A program made the position numbers and the translations under genes. A DNA stretch of 60,000 bases, from assembly GCF_032854445.1 (NCBI RefSeq), contig NC_088304.1:8321704-8381703 (forward strand), written 5' to 3'. Of the stretch, positions 21,400 through 33,100 are shown in pieces. Numbering within the stretch: the first letter of the stretch is position 1; each line of letters opens with the position of its first letter. Source of the DNA: Liolophura sinensis (Eukaryota; Mollusca; Polyplacophora; Chitonida; Chitonidae). Below the pieces are notes generated by a model. The model saw only the letters and a list, made by a program, of their open reading frames with translations, did no database searches and was not told the DNA's origin.

Positions 21400-21545
21400 G
21401 TGTTTTATTTATTTGTTTATTTATACGATTGTTGTTTAACGCCGAACTCAAGACTATTTCACATATACGACGGAGGCCAGAATCATGGTGGAAGGAAAAC
21501 GGGCAATGACCATCCGTAGGTTGCTGTCAGACATTCCCACGGACG
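21400..21545 (-). repeat. SINE family A, 5'-truncated, diverged
   Basis: Reverse orientation: TTTATTTATTTGTTTATTTA tail, AACGCCGAACTCAAGACTAT, ATACGACGGAGGCCAG and ATCCGTAGGTTGCTG. The tRNA-like head is missing. Confidence 0.75.
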
Positions 21546-21721
21546 ACAAGAGATCTAAGCTTAAGAGCTTACTACTCCCGATGTTATATATTGTAAACGC
21601 CAAGATTACACGTCTCAATCGGAAGAGGAGATATGGGAATGTATAGCCTCAAGACATCAATTATGTGACACTATAGGAGACATTGTGGTTTACATTTGGT
21701 CATTCATTAAAGTTAAAGTAA

Positions 21722-22040
21722 AGTTCAGTCGGTGGCCTAATGCTTAGAGCGTCTGTCTCGAAGTCGGGAAACACGGGATCAAATCCGTGTCGGGTCATAA
21801 GAAATGGTACTTGTTGATGCCTCGCTTGGCGCTGTGCACTGAGAGGTTATATATAATTAGAGCAAGGAAAAAGTACTGGTTGGCCAGGTGTTACTATAAT
21901 GTGACTGGATGAGGTATCATGTCTGGTGTGTTCGGCATTGACTCGCCCTGCCACAAGAAATACACATAATGACTCCTCGTCATCATACGACTGAAAAAAA
22001 GTACAACGTTAAGCCCCAAGCATTCATTCATTCATTAAAG
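21722..22040 (+). repeat. tRNA-headed SINE family C
   Basis: tRNA-like head with GCCTAATGCTTAGAGCG and GGGATCAAATCCGTGTCG. The body has GCGCTGTGCACTGAGAGG and ACTGGTTGGC, then GACTCGCCCTGCCACAAGAA, and the tail ATACGACTGAAAA ... ACGTTAAGCCCCAAGCATTC. It shares head and body with the copy at 52143-52500 and the tail with 46546-46905. Confidence 0.82.
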
Positions 22041-22114
22041 TTTAAAGAGTTAGATTTAGCCTGAATATATCGTGATAATTTTAATTTTAAGCCTACAGGG
22101 ATATTTTTCCCCTA

Positions 22115-22520
22115 CCCATAACGTTCACAACGAAGGGTGGCGGTTTCCCTACTCATAAACCTGTCCGCCGTCACAACGAAGGGTGGCGGTTTCCCCCACC
22201 GATAAACCTGGCCGCCGTCACAACGAAGGATGGTGATTTCCTCCATCAATAAAACTGACCTCTGTCACAACGAACATTGGTTTCATCTACCCATATACAG
22301 GGCCACCGTCACAACGAATGTTGGCTTCCTCCACCCATAAATTGGGCCGCCGTGACAATGAATGTTGGTTTCCTCCACTCATAAACATGACCGCCGACAC
22401 AACGAATGTTTCTCCCACCGATAAACCTGTCCGCCGTCACAACGAAGGGTGGCGGTTTCCCCCACCGATAAACCTGGTCACCATCACATCGAAGAATGCT
22501 GATTTCCTCCATCAATAAAA
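22115..22520. repeat. 47-bp tandem repeat
   Basis: About nine units containing CCGCCGTCACAACGAAGG, GTGGCGGTTTCC and CCACCGATAAACCTG. GTCACAACGA recurs at 22170, 22217 and 22264 (47 bp), with slightly shorter later units. Confidence 0.92.
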
Positions 22521-22947
22521 CTTTGACCATGATTTCTGGTCGAAAGCCTATCAGGTACAAACCTATGTCCCCGATATGCCAATACCAAACCAATTCTTCC
22601 GATGTAACTTAGCTATATTTAGCTTTTGGTTAAAGCGGTGCTCGGGTTCCAGTGTGTATGGATTATGGGCGAAAGTAACCATGTTTCTTAGACCTTAAGT
22701 TTTGATGACGTTACTGCGAAATGGTGTTGCCTCTACGGCTCTTGGATGATTTCCACAAGGAGATACCATCACTTCCCATTTTAAGGCAAAGTTTTGGGGT
22801 TTGATCTTTATAAACAGTCGGATCGGAGTCGAGATACCCTAGGTAATTATGGGAAGACGACACAATGACTCTGCAGTTGATCTTGGCCTTCACCTTTGAC
22901 AGTTGACTTGAGTACAGATTGCTCGAAATGCATTTCAAGGCGCTTCA

Positions 22948-23175
22948 ACAGATGTTTCGCGTGATTTTGCCTTACATTGTCAACATAGCCTGACCCTTTA
23001 CCAGATGTTTCGCGTGATTTTGCCTTACATTGTCAACATAGCCTGACCCTTTACCAGATGTTTCGCGTGATTTTGCCTGACATCGTCAACATAGCCTGAC
23101 CCTTTACCAGATATTTCGCATGATTTTGCCTTACATCGTCAACATAGCCTGACCCTTTACCAGGTGTTTAGCGCG
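22948..23175. repeat. 53-bp tandem repeat
   Basis: About four and a half units of CCAGATGTTTCGCGTGATTT, TGCCTTACATTGTCAACATA, GCCTGACCCTTTA. CCAG starts at 23001, 23054, 23107 and 23160. Confidence 0.95.
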
Positions 23176-23816
23176 GTTCTGAATTACATCGTCAAGACCT
23201 GAATTATTAGTCAAAAGGGAAATAAACTTGTGTTCCTTTGAAACAATGATTATTGTATATAGGCAATATCTAATTGAGTCAATCGATAGTAAATGTACGA
23301 GCGATGTATATCTAAGTCTCAGTTCGCTGACGTATTTCTCAAGAATCACAGTGAAGGAAAAATCAGGCTTTTACTACATAGATTGTTTAGATATTTATTA
23401 ACCAAAATGAATAACACGTGTTAAAATGAAACTTTTTATCGTATACAATTAATATCTAACACATTGCCTCAGGACAGTAAATGAACAAGCGCTGTAAGTC
23501 TCATTTCCGTCAAGCTTCGCTCAAAAATCTCCGTGAAGTAAAGCTCCGGTGAAACGATATCACAGTAATGTGTCTTCTGTGAAACGTGCCGTGTTACACC
23601 GACCTTTAGACAATTGTGTGAATTATTCGTCATTAATAATGACAAGTCCACTGACAAACACAGGTTTTCATGACGTGGCCATCAGAATGCGGGATAAATA
23701 AACTTGACAGAGGCACGTCCAATACTCCAGTCAGTTCATGGGATGGTTACAGCTCCCTGCTGTTACACTGTGAATTGTCCATTTTCAACGCACAGTTTGC
23801 AATACTGTAAATTGTG

Positions 23817-23822
23817 TTTATT
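23817..23822 (-). terminator. Polyadenylation signal of the 23895-24530 exon
   Basis: AATAAA on the minus strand, about 73 bases downstream of the TGA of the terminal exon. Its position supports that exon being the end of a transcript. Confidence 0.6.
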
Positions 23823-23894
23823 ATTTTACTCTTGACAGAAGTTGACAAAAAAACATCATTTTTTCGATAAAATAAGAATATCACTATATAGGTC

Positions 23895-24530
23895 TCACCA
23901 ACAACTTTCAATGCTTGCATTTGGTTTCCGTCGTTCACCAACATGGAAAGTTGGAAACAATTCCACAATCTCCTCCATGACGTCAACAGCAGAAGAGCAG
24001 GTGACTTCGTTGTTTCCAGCCTGTCTGGCGTCTGGCAATATTTTGACGTTCTCTAGTGATTGTACCGCCGGAGGGATTTCTCCGATGGCAGTTTCGTCTC
24101 GGAGATGGAGATTTTTTAATTTTCTGACGATTGCAGCCATTTCTTGTTCAATCGGAGGGCGATATACGTCGTCCAGTATTACCTCACCTCCACCATACCG
24201 CCTGAGCGCCAGCCTTTCGTTTCTACTTCTTTCTCGCTCAATCCATTGTCGTCGATCGATGTCCCGTACAATTTGTTCTGCCCTTGATCCTTCATTTGCA
24301 GCTTGGTCTCTGGCATTTCTCGGAGCAGCTCTCCTGCTGGCCAGGCCGAGGCCAGCTAGCCTGTTGAGGATAGACTCTTCCACACGGAACACGGCGTTCC
24401 CTGGTGTTCGTCTCCCCTCACTGCGCCACCTACCGGTGATCCGCTCCTGTTTGCGTCGTCTGCTGATGATAACTTGTTTACTTAGGTGGCCATTTTGCTC
24501 TACACACGATGTGAGTTTCTGGGTGATTAG
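23895..24530 (-). CDS. Probable terminal coding exon of an unrecognised protein
   Basis: An open 636-bp exon (211 residues plus TGA) preceded by a strong acceptor: the minus strand reads TTTTTTGTGTTCCCTTAG and the exon begins at 24530 with CTAATCACC in frame (LITQKLTSCVEQNGHLSKQ). The sequence is rich in Arg, Glu and Ala, and predicted helical (NRLAGLGLASRRAAPRNARD; RRQWIERERSRNERLALRRY), followed by a less charged part (HLRDETAIGEIPPAVQSLEN) and the end NASIESCW. No transmembrane segment, no zinc-binding pattern and no family I recognise. It is more GC-rich than its flanks and has a canonical AATAAA 73 bases after the stop. There is no in-frame ATG near the acceptor, so upstream exons must exist, but I could not find them. 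The reverse frame on the plus strand (23842-24534) is a shadow. Confidence 0.62.
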   Translation of the reverse strand, partial: LITQKLTSCVEQNGHLSKQVIISRRRKQERITGRWRSEGRRTPGNAVFRVEESILNRLAGLGLASRRAAPRNARDQAANEGSRAEQIVRDIDRRQWIERERSRNERLALRRYGGGEVILDDVYRPPIEQEMAAIVRKLKNLHLRDETAIGEIPPAVQSLENVKILPDARQAGNNEVTCSSAVDVMEEIVELFPTFHVGERRKPNASIESCW

Positions 24531-26572
24531 CTAAGGGAACACAAAAAAGGTTTATTTATGCCAAGAGAAAATATCTATTATGGAAGAGGGTGAGTGAGGT
24601 GCAAAGGGTAGGTGGGTAGAGTACGGAGTTAGTTAAGCTGGGTGAAGCCGAAGAAACACGCCCACTGTAGGTGGCCAGTTACGGCCTACCCAATAATTGT
24701 GATGTGGAAGCAAGAGCCACTCAAGTCTGGACTAAATTACAAAGTACGACGTTAATGGTCAAGGTTTATGTGTCTATAATGATTTGCGAAATAACCGAAA
24801 ATAACGTCTTGCGAAACATCATTGACAGCATAATAGGAATCAATGCATCACGATGGTAAATGCGCTTGGCATCGTGTTGGTAACGGTGAGAAAAAACTCG
24901 CAGTGAATTCTTGCATGTAACTGTCACCTTTATAATACCTTATTGTTGCAGATTTGAGGAAGTGAGCCGGATAGACGGACGGATTGACGGTCGGACCTGT
25001 TGATGGACAGGACTGAAAGTTCGCAACTGTCCCAATGTATACGTGGGTATATTGTAAATTCATAAATAATACTCCAATAACACCACTAAACTTACCCCAG
25101 TATCATCTCTCGGTGATCTGTATTGGCGAACACTACTTTTCAATATATTGGTGTCCATTTCAAAGGTATCTCAACCAGATATACTAAACCGATTTAGTTT
25201 CTGCTGTGTGGTGCATGTAGCACAATTCTGAATGTCTTTTTATTGACGTCATAAAAGTTTAACGTCATAAACGTCCTGACAGAAGTCGCTTTTCACGCTG
25301 CGCGAAATCTTCGTTCATTGTGACGTCATCAACACTGCAATGTGATACCAGCAGACGGAGGTATTACGTTATTTCATGAACATTGACTGGTCTGGGCCAG
25401 CTTCTCTAGCGGAACATCACATGGTGTAGTCTATAGTTTTGTTGGGATTGTCCAGAAAAAAAGTCTGAACTTTCATTCTGGTTCTTTTGCTAGTCGTTCT
25501 TAAATATTACCAATAAAACATTACTTGATAACAAATAAATCTTGTGAAAATTTTTGCTGTTCGTTGAACTTTGAAAACTTCACATTGGTACCATATTAAC
25601 ATAAACATCGTTTTTGCTTTTCTGATTTTTTGATGTCTGTGATGTTATGACGCATGATACAAAGCAACAGTTAAATGCATTTGTACGTAAGACGAATACA
25701 TATTTATTTCAAATGATTGAATATGTTATTTGTTTAAATTTGAAATAAATTTAGATGAACTCATTTCGATTGTTTTAACTTTTTGCGAGTTTTTCTTCGA
25801 TAATTATATACCTTCCTGACATCGTCAATTTCTCGAGACAGTAACGCCAAAATATTTGCTTAGGCGCCGTAAAAACCATAACTGTTCCTTGGTGAAAACG
25901 TTCAAATCGGCATCTTTACATTTCATCTTGGATACCGTTTCCCGTCTAGCTTGGCCAAGCGGAGCGGAATTCTTCCTGTCTAGCTTGGCGAGACAGAAGC
26001 AGAATTTTTTCTGTCTAACTCGGCCAAACGGAGCGGAATTCTTCCTGTCTAAGTAGGCAACATACCTACGAAACACAGTATCACAGATGGCCAAATTTAT
26101 GTGGTAATTAGTGAGTAGTGCATTTACAGTTTGTCTTGATATATTTTAATCGAGAAACATAAACTTCCCGAATGGGATAATGCGGGTAATACACAAGTTT
26201 CAATAAATGACTTACTGGAAATGTACACAACAAACAGCATACAGCTTGTGGTAACCAAGACAGAATCTATAACGCCAATCAGTCATCTCTAATACCGGTA
26301 CCTTCTCTACCAGCCAATCAGTCAAAATTTTTGTTTAGTCGAGTTGCGAAAAAGCAGCTCAGAGTCACTATTTTGTCAGTTTATGATGTGCATGGGAAGC
26401 GATGTAAACCTAAAGCAAACGGATTTTAAAAGTTATTAAAGAAATTTAATTTCCCAGTTGGATTTTCATTTCTCTTCATTGTATAAAAAAAAACATATCC
26501 TGATGTTGCCATACTTCTTTAACGAGGGTTAATTTGTGCATGTTTCCTTTACAAAAGGAAAGAAATAAATCT
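24531..26572. other. Region between the two candidate terminal exons
   Basis: Mostly AT-rich with no recognised exon. If 26598-26884 and 23895-24530 belong to one gene, this would be intron or alternative 3' sequence. The only repeat is the short one at 25945-26055. Confidence 0.35.
25945..26055. repeat. Short tandem repeat, three units of about 34-36 bp
   Basis: Three versions of CTGTCTAGCTTGGCCAAGCG + GAGCGGAATTCTTC. The middle one is more diverged (GAGACAGAAGCAGAATTTTT). Confidence 0.8.
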
Positions 26573-26578
26573 TTTATT
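26573..26578 (-). terminator. Polyadenylation signal of the 26598-26884 exon
   Basis: AATAAA on the minus strand, about 20 bases beyond the TAA at 26598-26600. Confidence 0.45.
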
Positions 26579-26597
26579 CAAAGTTTCGCCTTCCTTT

Positions 26598-26884
26598 TTA
26601 CATTTCATTAGGAAGTGTGTCACGGTTTTCTAAAATCCACTTCGGGACAGACTTGAAATAATGTTGCACGTAAACTTTTTCCTTGGTTTTCTGTGTAATT
26701 TTGTTCTGAATCAGCGAAACCTTTAGGATTTTACTGAGAAGTCGTAAAAATGACCGGCAATGCTTCCAAACTCCACGATTAGCCCGCACGGAAGATAGAT
26801 CGTTCAATCTCATCAGCCGCGGCAATGTAATGTAATCAAAAGGAAATAGTTTGTCATTTGCTTCGCTTTTCATCAAATCTGTTC
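26598..26884 (-). CDS. Candidate terminal coding exon of an unrecognised protein
   Basis: An open frame of about 94 codons after a plausible acceptor (minus strand GCTTTCTGAACAG at about 26885-26897). It begins LMKSEANDKLFPFDYITLPR, continues with KHCRSFLRLLSKILKVSL and ends KSVPKWILENRDTLPNEM before TAA. AATAAA follows at 26573-26578. The composition (mixed codons, higher GC, basic-hydrophobic helices) looks more like coding than its flanks. I do not recognise a family. It may be an independent gene end or an alternative last exon of the gene ending at 23895. The evidence is limited to frame, acceptor and polyadenylation signal. Confidence 0.4.
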
Positions 26885-27403
26885 AGAAAGCTTGTTTTAT
26901 TGGACAAATCGGTATTAACATTTCTCAATTTTTTCTTGTTTGTTTAAGCATGTTTTTGTTACGCATTCTTATTAAACCCTTAGTACAAGCGTAAAGGGAA
27001 AAACTGAAGTACTCCAACTTTCACCAAACAGTTTCCCTAAAGGTGATATTCACGTAGAATTTCCGTTAGTTTTTCTCTATGACTTCTTTTCGGTGGATAT
27101 CCACATCGCTTTTATATTGTTTATGGTGAAAGAAAAACTTTGTTACCGTAGGTGTGTGTTCTCATGATCTGTTCTCTGATCTGTTAGGCATCAGATCATC
27201 GGGTTAATGTTGTCTGATTTATTTATTTTTTGTCGAACTTATAAGATTAACTGTTTTGACTACCGTTTCGTCATTAGTATGTCACTCACTGCAGTGACTC
27301 CCTCTCCTGCAGTGACTCCCTCTCCTGCCGTGTAGCAAAGGATAATAGCAAATTTAAAAATCCGATAATTCTTGAGATTTAAGTCAGCATAGAAAGCTCA
27401 TTA

Positions 27404-27471
27404 TATTTATTTGATTGGTGTTTTACACCATACTCAAGAATTAATATTTCACTTATACGACGGCGGCCAGA
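27404..27471 (-). repeat. SINE family A 3' fragment
   Basis: TTTATTTGATTGGTGTTTTA, CACCATACTCAAGAAT and TATACGACGGCGGCCAG, in reverse orientation. Only the last 70 bp or so of the element are present. Confidence 0.8.
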
Positions 27472-27789
27472 CCAAATTATATGAAGTAAGGGCGTTTTAT
27501 TTTGTTGGATACCATGCCATGTTGATATATTTGGAAACACAGACACATTAACTAAATATTCCTTACACTCTTTTTGTTTCCATCATTCATAAGTATATTC
27601 GCCGCCTTTGGCAGTGTTAATGCGACCAACAGTCCATAACAAAATTGAGCGCTATTCATGCGGTCACTGGCTTCAATTCTCATGCTCATGGCATGTTTCG
27701 AAGAGAGGAAGTAGTTCTAACGAGATGCCATGACCACTCCGTTAGTGTTATAGTTGTGAGAAAGTGTCGCCCCATAAACTGGAAGAGTC

Positions 27790-28100
27790 TCTTTTATTCA
27801 TATTTTTCTTTGATTTTTGTTTACGCCGTACTCAAGAATATTTCTTGACAGAGCCGGGAAGAAACGGGAGAGCCCCTTTTTCAGTCGGTTTAAGTCAGCG
27901 ATACTTCCCAAGTAAAGTACTGCAACTGTTTTCTATTTTATTTTATTTGATTTGTTTGCGTATACATAAAAATATTTCACGTAAATGTACAGGTATATGC
28001 TACAACGGCGGCCAGGGTTGACGGTGAAGGAAACCATAGTGCGCGAAGTAAACCTGTCATTTGCCGGGTTCTTGGGAATCTTCTTGATTTAAAGCCCCAA
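27790..28100 (-). repeat. Diverged SINE family A/B pieces
   Basis: TTTACGCCGTACTCAAGAAT at about 27,820, and further on TTTTATTTGATTTG, AAATATTTCACGTAAAT and CAACGGCGGCCAGGGTTGAC (about 27,940-28,020), in reverse orientation. It is probably one or two old insertions broken by other sequence. Confidence 0.5.
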
Positions 28101-29366
28101 CTAAGCAAGCGAGATCCGGATTCGATCCAGCGACCTTACAGATCTTGCCGTCCGTTTCATGGGGCGAAAGAACCTCTTTATTGCATAGCCAGCGAAGGTC
28201 CTTTTAGCTGGGATTTACGTCATTTCCGATGTTTTAATTTAGCAGGCCTTTTCAGTAAGGCAGAATAAACAATTATGTCAACAATCAGAACAGCGTTCTA
28301 CATGTGCTATAAGAGAAGCCGTCGTGATATTATTGGAATATTGTTATAGCCTACAACAATCAAACGGACTTGTTCAAAACATGTAGGAAGGGGAATAACC
28401 TAGCAAGTGATCTTATGTCCCTTGTGTAAAATGTCTGCTATATTTATCTCCCTTTACATTTCCCAGCTTCCCTTTACGCACAAGTTCGTCCGATGGTTCT
28501 TAGATTTAAAAAAAAAATCTCAAAATATGCTGGTCGCTAAAAAAAGTCAATATTTACAGAATACAAATAGTAGCACTTGTACCAAAAGGACATACCCAAA
28601 GGTGCCACTATTTTACGAGTAATATACAGGTACACGTATCCAAGAGCCAGAATCCAACTCCTTTAAGTGAGAGATTACAAAAAAACGGTCTTGGAATTTA
28701 AAGGCAGAAAGAAAGACATTGTCGCATTCAAACTACGGAAAATGAGACATTCTCGAATTCATACCGATGACCTAGATTTAGGAAGTATACTTAGTGTCCT
28801 GCTTATGAAATAAAAATCAGAATTTTAAATTTTGTGACTTTATTTAGCTTCATAGAAACTGAACAATTGTTAAAACAATAAAACAAGAGAAGACGATACA
28901 TATGCGTTGTACAAGCTGTGATGCATGAGCTTTTTAAAAAATGCACCCCCTGATCAAAAACAAATTGTAGTATTCCGAACGACAAAAACAAGAACAACAC
29001 CGACTGATGCATCTAAAATACACAAAGACAAAGGAAAAATATGGTTGCTGTCGACGCGCTCCTGCATGTCTCTAAAAGTTAAAGACTGTTACGTACCGTA
29101 ATAAAATTAAGACATAAATGAGGCTGATAACAAAAACCTACATTCCAGAGAAGAAAAAAGAATACATTAGGTCTATTTTTAGTAGAAAACGTCTGTCCAA
29201 ATGACATTTCATTTGAAATTTGATTATAAATATCAAGGAGAAGTGTAGCTCTAATACTTATTAACGTAAAGATCCACATAGAATTGCTTCCAGTTTTGGA
29301 ACAAGTGATTCTTATTTTGTTCATAATGTCTTAAGTTCAAAGCTGGTTAGCTTTTGAGTGTTTTAA

Positions 29367-29630
29367 CATACTCACAAAAATTAATCTCTTAATTTTAACA
29401 GAAAGTGTATTGTTTGAGTTATGCTAGAATGCATTCTGCTATTGCAGTAGATTGTTCTGTTGAATATAAACACACAATCACATTCTATTATTTCAACACA
29501 AAGATTTTATTAGACTAACATAATTATTATGTTGAATATGATAGAATATTGTGTTATAATACATTCTATCATCACTCAGACAACAGATTTTCTGTTAAAA
29601 TTAACGGACTGATATTTTGAGTATACTCTA
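29367..29630. mobile_element. MITE family E, full copy
   Basis: The left end ACTCACAAAAATTAATC pairs with the right end GATATTTTGAGTATACTC. Inner inverted blocks are ATGCTAGAATGCATTCTG and TACATTCTATCATCACTC. It is about 260 bp with no coding capacity and has copies at 37238, 47735 and 51152. Confidence 0.78.
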
Positions 29631-29842
29631 TAACGTAAATGCTTCAATTTTGGTACAGTTCTAAGCTAGGCACGTCTTCATGTCAAGCCCGTATACATTT
29701 AGCCTTGCTTTGCTAACGTCATGACTAATTACTGCTAATACTAATTACATGTAATTAGTCTTCTACTCATAAAATAAATATTATATTTAAAACGGAACAT
29801 TGATGAAGAAAACTATTCAACAAAATAAAACAACAATAAACC

Positions 29843-29848
29843 TTTAAT
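29843..29848 (-). terminator. Possible polyadenylation signal of the secreted-protein gene
   Basis: ATTAAA on the minus strand, about 240 bases after the TAA at 30085-30087. It is the nearest signal-like hexamer I see, and weak. Confidence 0.3.
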
Positions 29849-30084
29849 AAAGGTAACCTGACAAATGATTGACACTTTTAAACATTTCTTTTGCAATTTC
29901 TTTCCACATGGTTTCACCGAGTCCATTATCGTGTGAACTGTGTGACAGGCCATATATACGAGGTGTCTACAAGCTTCCTTAGACAAGGAGTTTTGGCTCA
30001 CGCAGGGGAAGTAACTCTGGTAAGACCGTGCTGCAGAATGGGGCGATATTGTTATTTCCTTCCGGCTGATTCGACTGCGACATT

Positions 30085-30146
30085 TTACCACTTCTCTTTG
30101 CATACTTTGGCTGATATGACGAAGCGATCTGCGAGATCGCGTTCAG
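30085..30146 (-). CDS. Exon 5 (terminal) of the secreted-protein gene
   Basis: The strong acceptor CCTTTTTCTTTTGCCGTGTAG ends at 30147 on the minus strand. Entering in phase 1 the exon encodes SERDLADRFVISAKVCKEKW, then TAA. The LADRFVISAKV strand fits the end of this domain family as I recall it. A longer frame through the same DNA (30103-29813) would need another phase and does not match the family. Confidence 0.68.
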
Positions 30147-33100
30147 CTACACGGCAAAAGAAAAAGGAAAAGTGAAGTGACATAAATGAAGTTCAATAAA
30201 ATTGATGTCGATGATGTAGGCTTACATAAGTCTGTGATTTTTTCAGCAAAGTCGAAATTTGATGTACATATATCTTTCTTAACAGGAATCGTTATAATTT
30301 CAAGGGCTGGTATCATCGTTTATCGGAGGTAGGCCTAAGTTTACCTTGATGAGTCGAGTATCGCATTCTCATGGGAGACGATCACCTCTCGATCAATAAG
30401 ATCGTGAATTCGAACCCAACTATTGTCATTTGGACAAGCGCTTTGATTCAGGAGTTTTGTATTTTTTGGCGGGGGGGTGGGGGGTGGGGGGGGTGGGGGG
30501 GGGGGGGTTGCAGTAACACGACATGAGTTTCCACCACGGATAAAAATGGTGGTGTAGAGTACAGGGTAAAACATCAATAAATGAATTTAAATAATAAATA
30601 CATTTAAATGATAAATACATTTAGATTGAAATAAAATAAATAAATGATCCACTGAGTAAGCTTTCATTACCACAGTCCTTCACATGTCACAACATGGGGT
30701 CAAGTATGCTTTATGTCTTTGGTGGTTGCTGATATATCTGTCCAGGTACATTTCTGTTATACCTGTATATCTGGGGATTTCTAAATCAATAACAATATGC
30801 CATAAACAACACCTTTATATTATTGGCATCAACTAAGCTGAAGTGGTGGACGTGCTTTTATAGTGCGATACCCATGAGCAGAAGTGTTTGTAGAACTGGG
30901 ACCGTGGTTTGAATCCAGTACTTTATTTGTCTTTACGACTGAAAGCTTGGCGCATATAGATCGCCTCAGGCTATTTATATACATTCTTTCTCCCACAAGC
31001 CAGACCGAAGCCATTTATAACCATAATTGAGTATATGGTAAAAACATGTGTAATTAGTAAATTACGTAAGCCCCATTAGCCTCACGGTTAATTTTTTTCT
31101 CGAAATGTGAGCTTTCTTTTCTTACGGCATGCGGCGGCAATCCCGATTAGGAGCAAACCAAACACACATATCTTGCGTGTTACTGTATACGATGTCTCCG
31201 TGTGCCCTATGAGTATGTGATTAACCCAACAGAAAGTAGAAATTTCGAGAAAAAAGTCTAAATTTTGATTTCTAAAGTCATAATTTGGACATTTTTATGC
31301 AATTGTGCTGGTATCGCGTTTAGAAGTACACTATGCACAAATTCCCTGCGTATCACTACATACGATATCTCCGTGCGTCATCAGAGTGTGTCATTGACAG
31401 AATGTCGAATTTCGAGAAAAAAAGTCGAAATTTCCAGAGAAACGTCAAAATTCTGAGAAAAGAAAGTCGAAATTTTGAGAAAAAGGCGAAATTTCGAGAA
31501 AAGAAAGCTCACAATTTGGGAAGAAATTGGAATTTCCACTTTTCCACTTTTCCACTCTCAAATAATTTTCTCACCGTGACACTAATGAGCTTCGGTAGTA
31601 AATAATAATCTCACGAAGTGAAAATTAAAACGGGCAATATTACATTTCGACGTAGGAATTTTTAGTTGAAAGGAAAAATTGTCTTAATTAAGTGAGTGGA
31701 ATGATCAGGGAGGCAGATTTAATGTTTGCCGATCCGATTTTTTTTTTCATTTTGGTAAAATAATTAAGCAATGTGTTTCAAATAATAATCAGATTATGGC
31801 AATACTGGAAAAAGCGTGTACCAAATGTGAACTGGGCCGTCAATATCAATATCATAAGATGCATGCCATGTGCACGCACATGCACACGCGCACACATGCA
31901 CTCGCTCACAATTAGGTGGATGAGGCATTATTACGGAGCGTTGATTGTACTCACAGGGTTTATTAAAATTGCTACAGCCGTTCTTTTTCTTTCCGTACAC
32001 AAAGTAAGGTTTACGGGCCAGCTTGTCCCAGAGGCAATCGTCCTTGGCACGAGGATCCTTCACCAGCAGATATGCGCAGCTGCCTTTGCAGCCATCGTAT
32101 CCACGACTGATAAAAAAACGTCTACCACGAGACGCATCTCTGAAATCAAAGCCAGACGATTTATTAATTTATTTCATTTTATTTTTTTCGCCATACTCAA
32201 GAATATCTCACTAATACGACTGTCAGCATTGTGGTGTGTAGGAATCCGGGCACAGCCCGGGGGAATCCCCAGACCATCCTGCGGTTTAAATTCAAACCGA
32301 CTGCATTGACGATGGTGGGTGGATCCCAATTCACTGTGCTGTTCTAGCGTGAAAAAACCCTATGTCACGGAGAACCATCAAATATTTAAAGCTGATCATT
32401 ACGTTCTGATTGTTATGGTTGTGCCATAAAATGATGTAATGTGTTGCATTCTGAACTGTTCCGTTACATGTCACTATTCTGTGCTACACTTCAAAGCACT
32501 TCTCCTTCACTGCACTGAACGGCATTGCAGCATTACTGCACTGCGTTGCACCGTTACTACATTGCACTACATTGCATATTAAACTGTACTGCATTCCACC
32601 GTCACTGTACTGCGGGGCAATATTGCACTGCACTAGAATACACCGTTGCTGAACTGTGCGTCATTGCGCCATTATTGCACTCCACTACATTGCACTGTCA
32701 CTGCACTATATTACATCGTTACAGAACTGCGCGACACGACGTTATTGCACTCCGCTCCATTACACCGTTACTGTACTACATTACACCATTGCTGTGCAAA
32801 ACTGAACAGTTACTGAACTGCGCCGCACTACGCCGTTATTGCACTCCACGACATTGCTCTGTTACTGCACTACATTACACCGTTGCTGAACTGTGCGTCA
32901 TTGTGCCATTATTGCACTTCACTACATTGCACTGTTACTGCACTACATTACATCGTTGCTGAACTATGCTTCATTGCGCCATTATTGCACTGCACTACAT
33001 TTCACTGTTACTGCATTATATTACACCGTTACTTTACAACATTGCATCGTAACTGAATTGCGCGGCACAATGCCGTTATTGCACTCCACTACATTGCACT

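Larger units (their letters stand above)
26898..29366. other. Intergenic or intronic stretch, minor repeats only
   Basis: AT-rich. It holds SINE family A fragments (next entries) and a short CTCCCTCTCCTGCAGTGA duplication near 27295-27330. I found no convincing exon on either strand. Confidence 0.4.

Noticed and set aside
23842-24534. 230-codon plus-strand frame
   Set aside because: It mirrors the minus-strand exon, which has the acceptor and the polyadenylation signal; the plus-strand frame has neither.
29813-30103. 96-codon cysteine-containing frame overlapping the terminal exon of the secreted-protein gene
   Set aside because: It uses a different phase from the one required by the upstream exon, and the matching-phase reading gives a family-like ending followed by a stop.
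31794-31954. Read-through extension of exon 4 of the secreted-protein gene
   Set aside because: It passes a strong GTGAGT donor and translates a CA/TG simple repeat.
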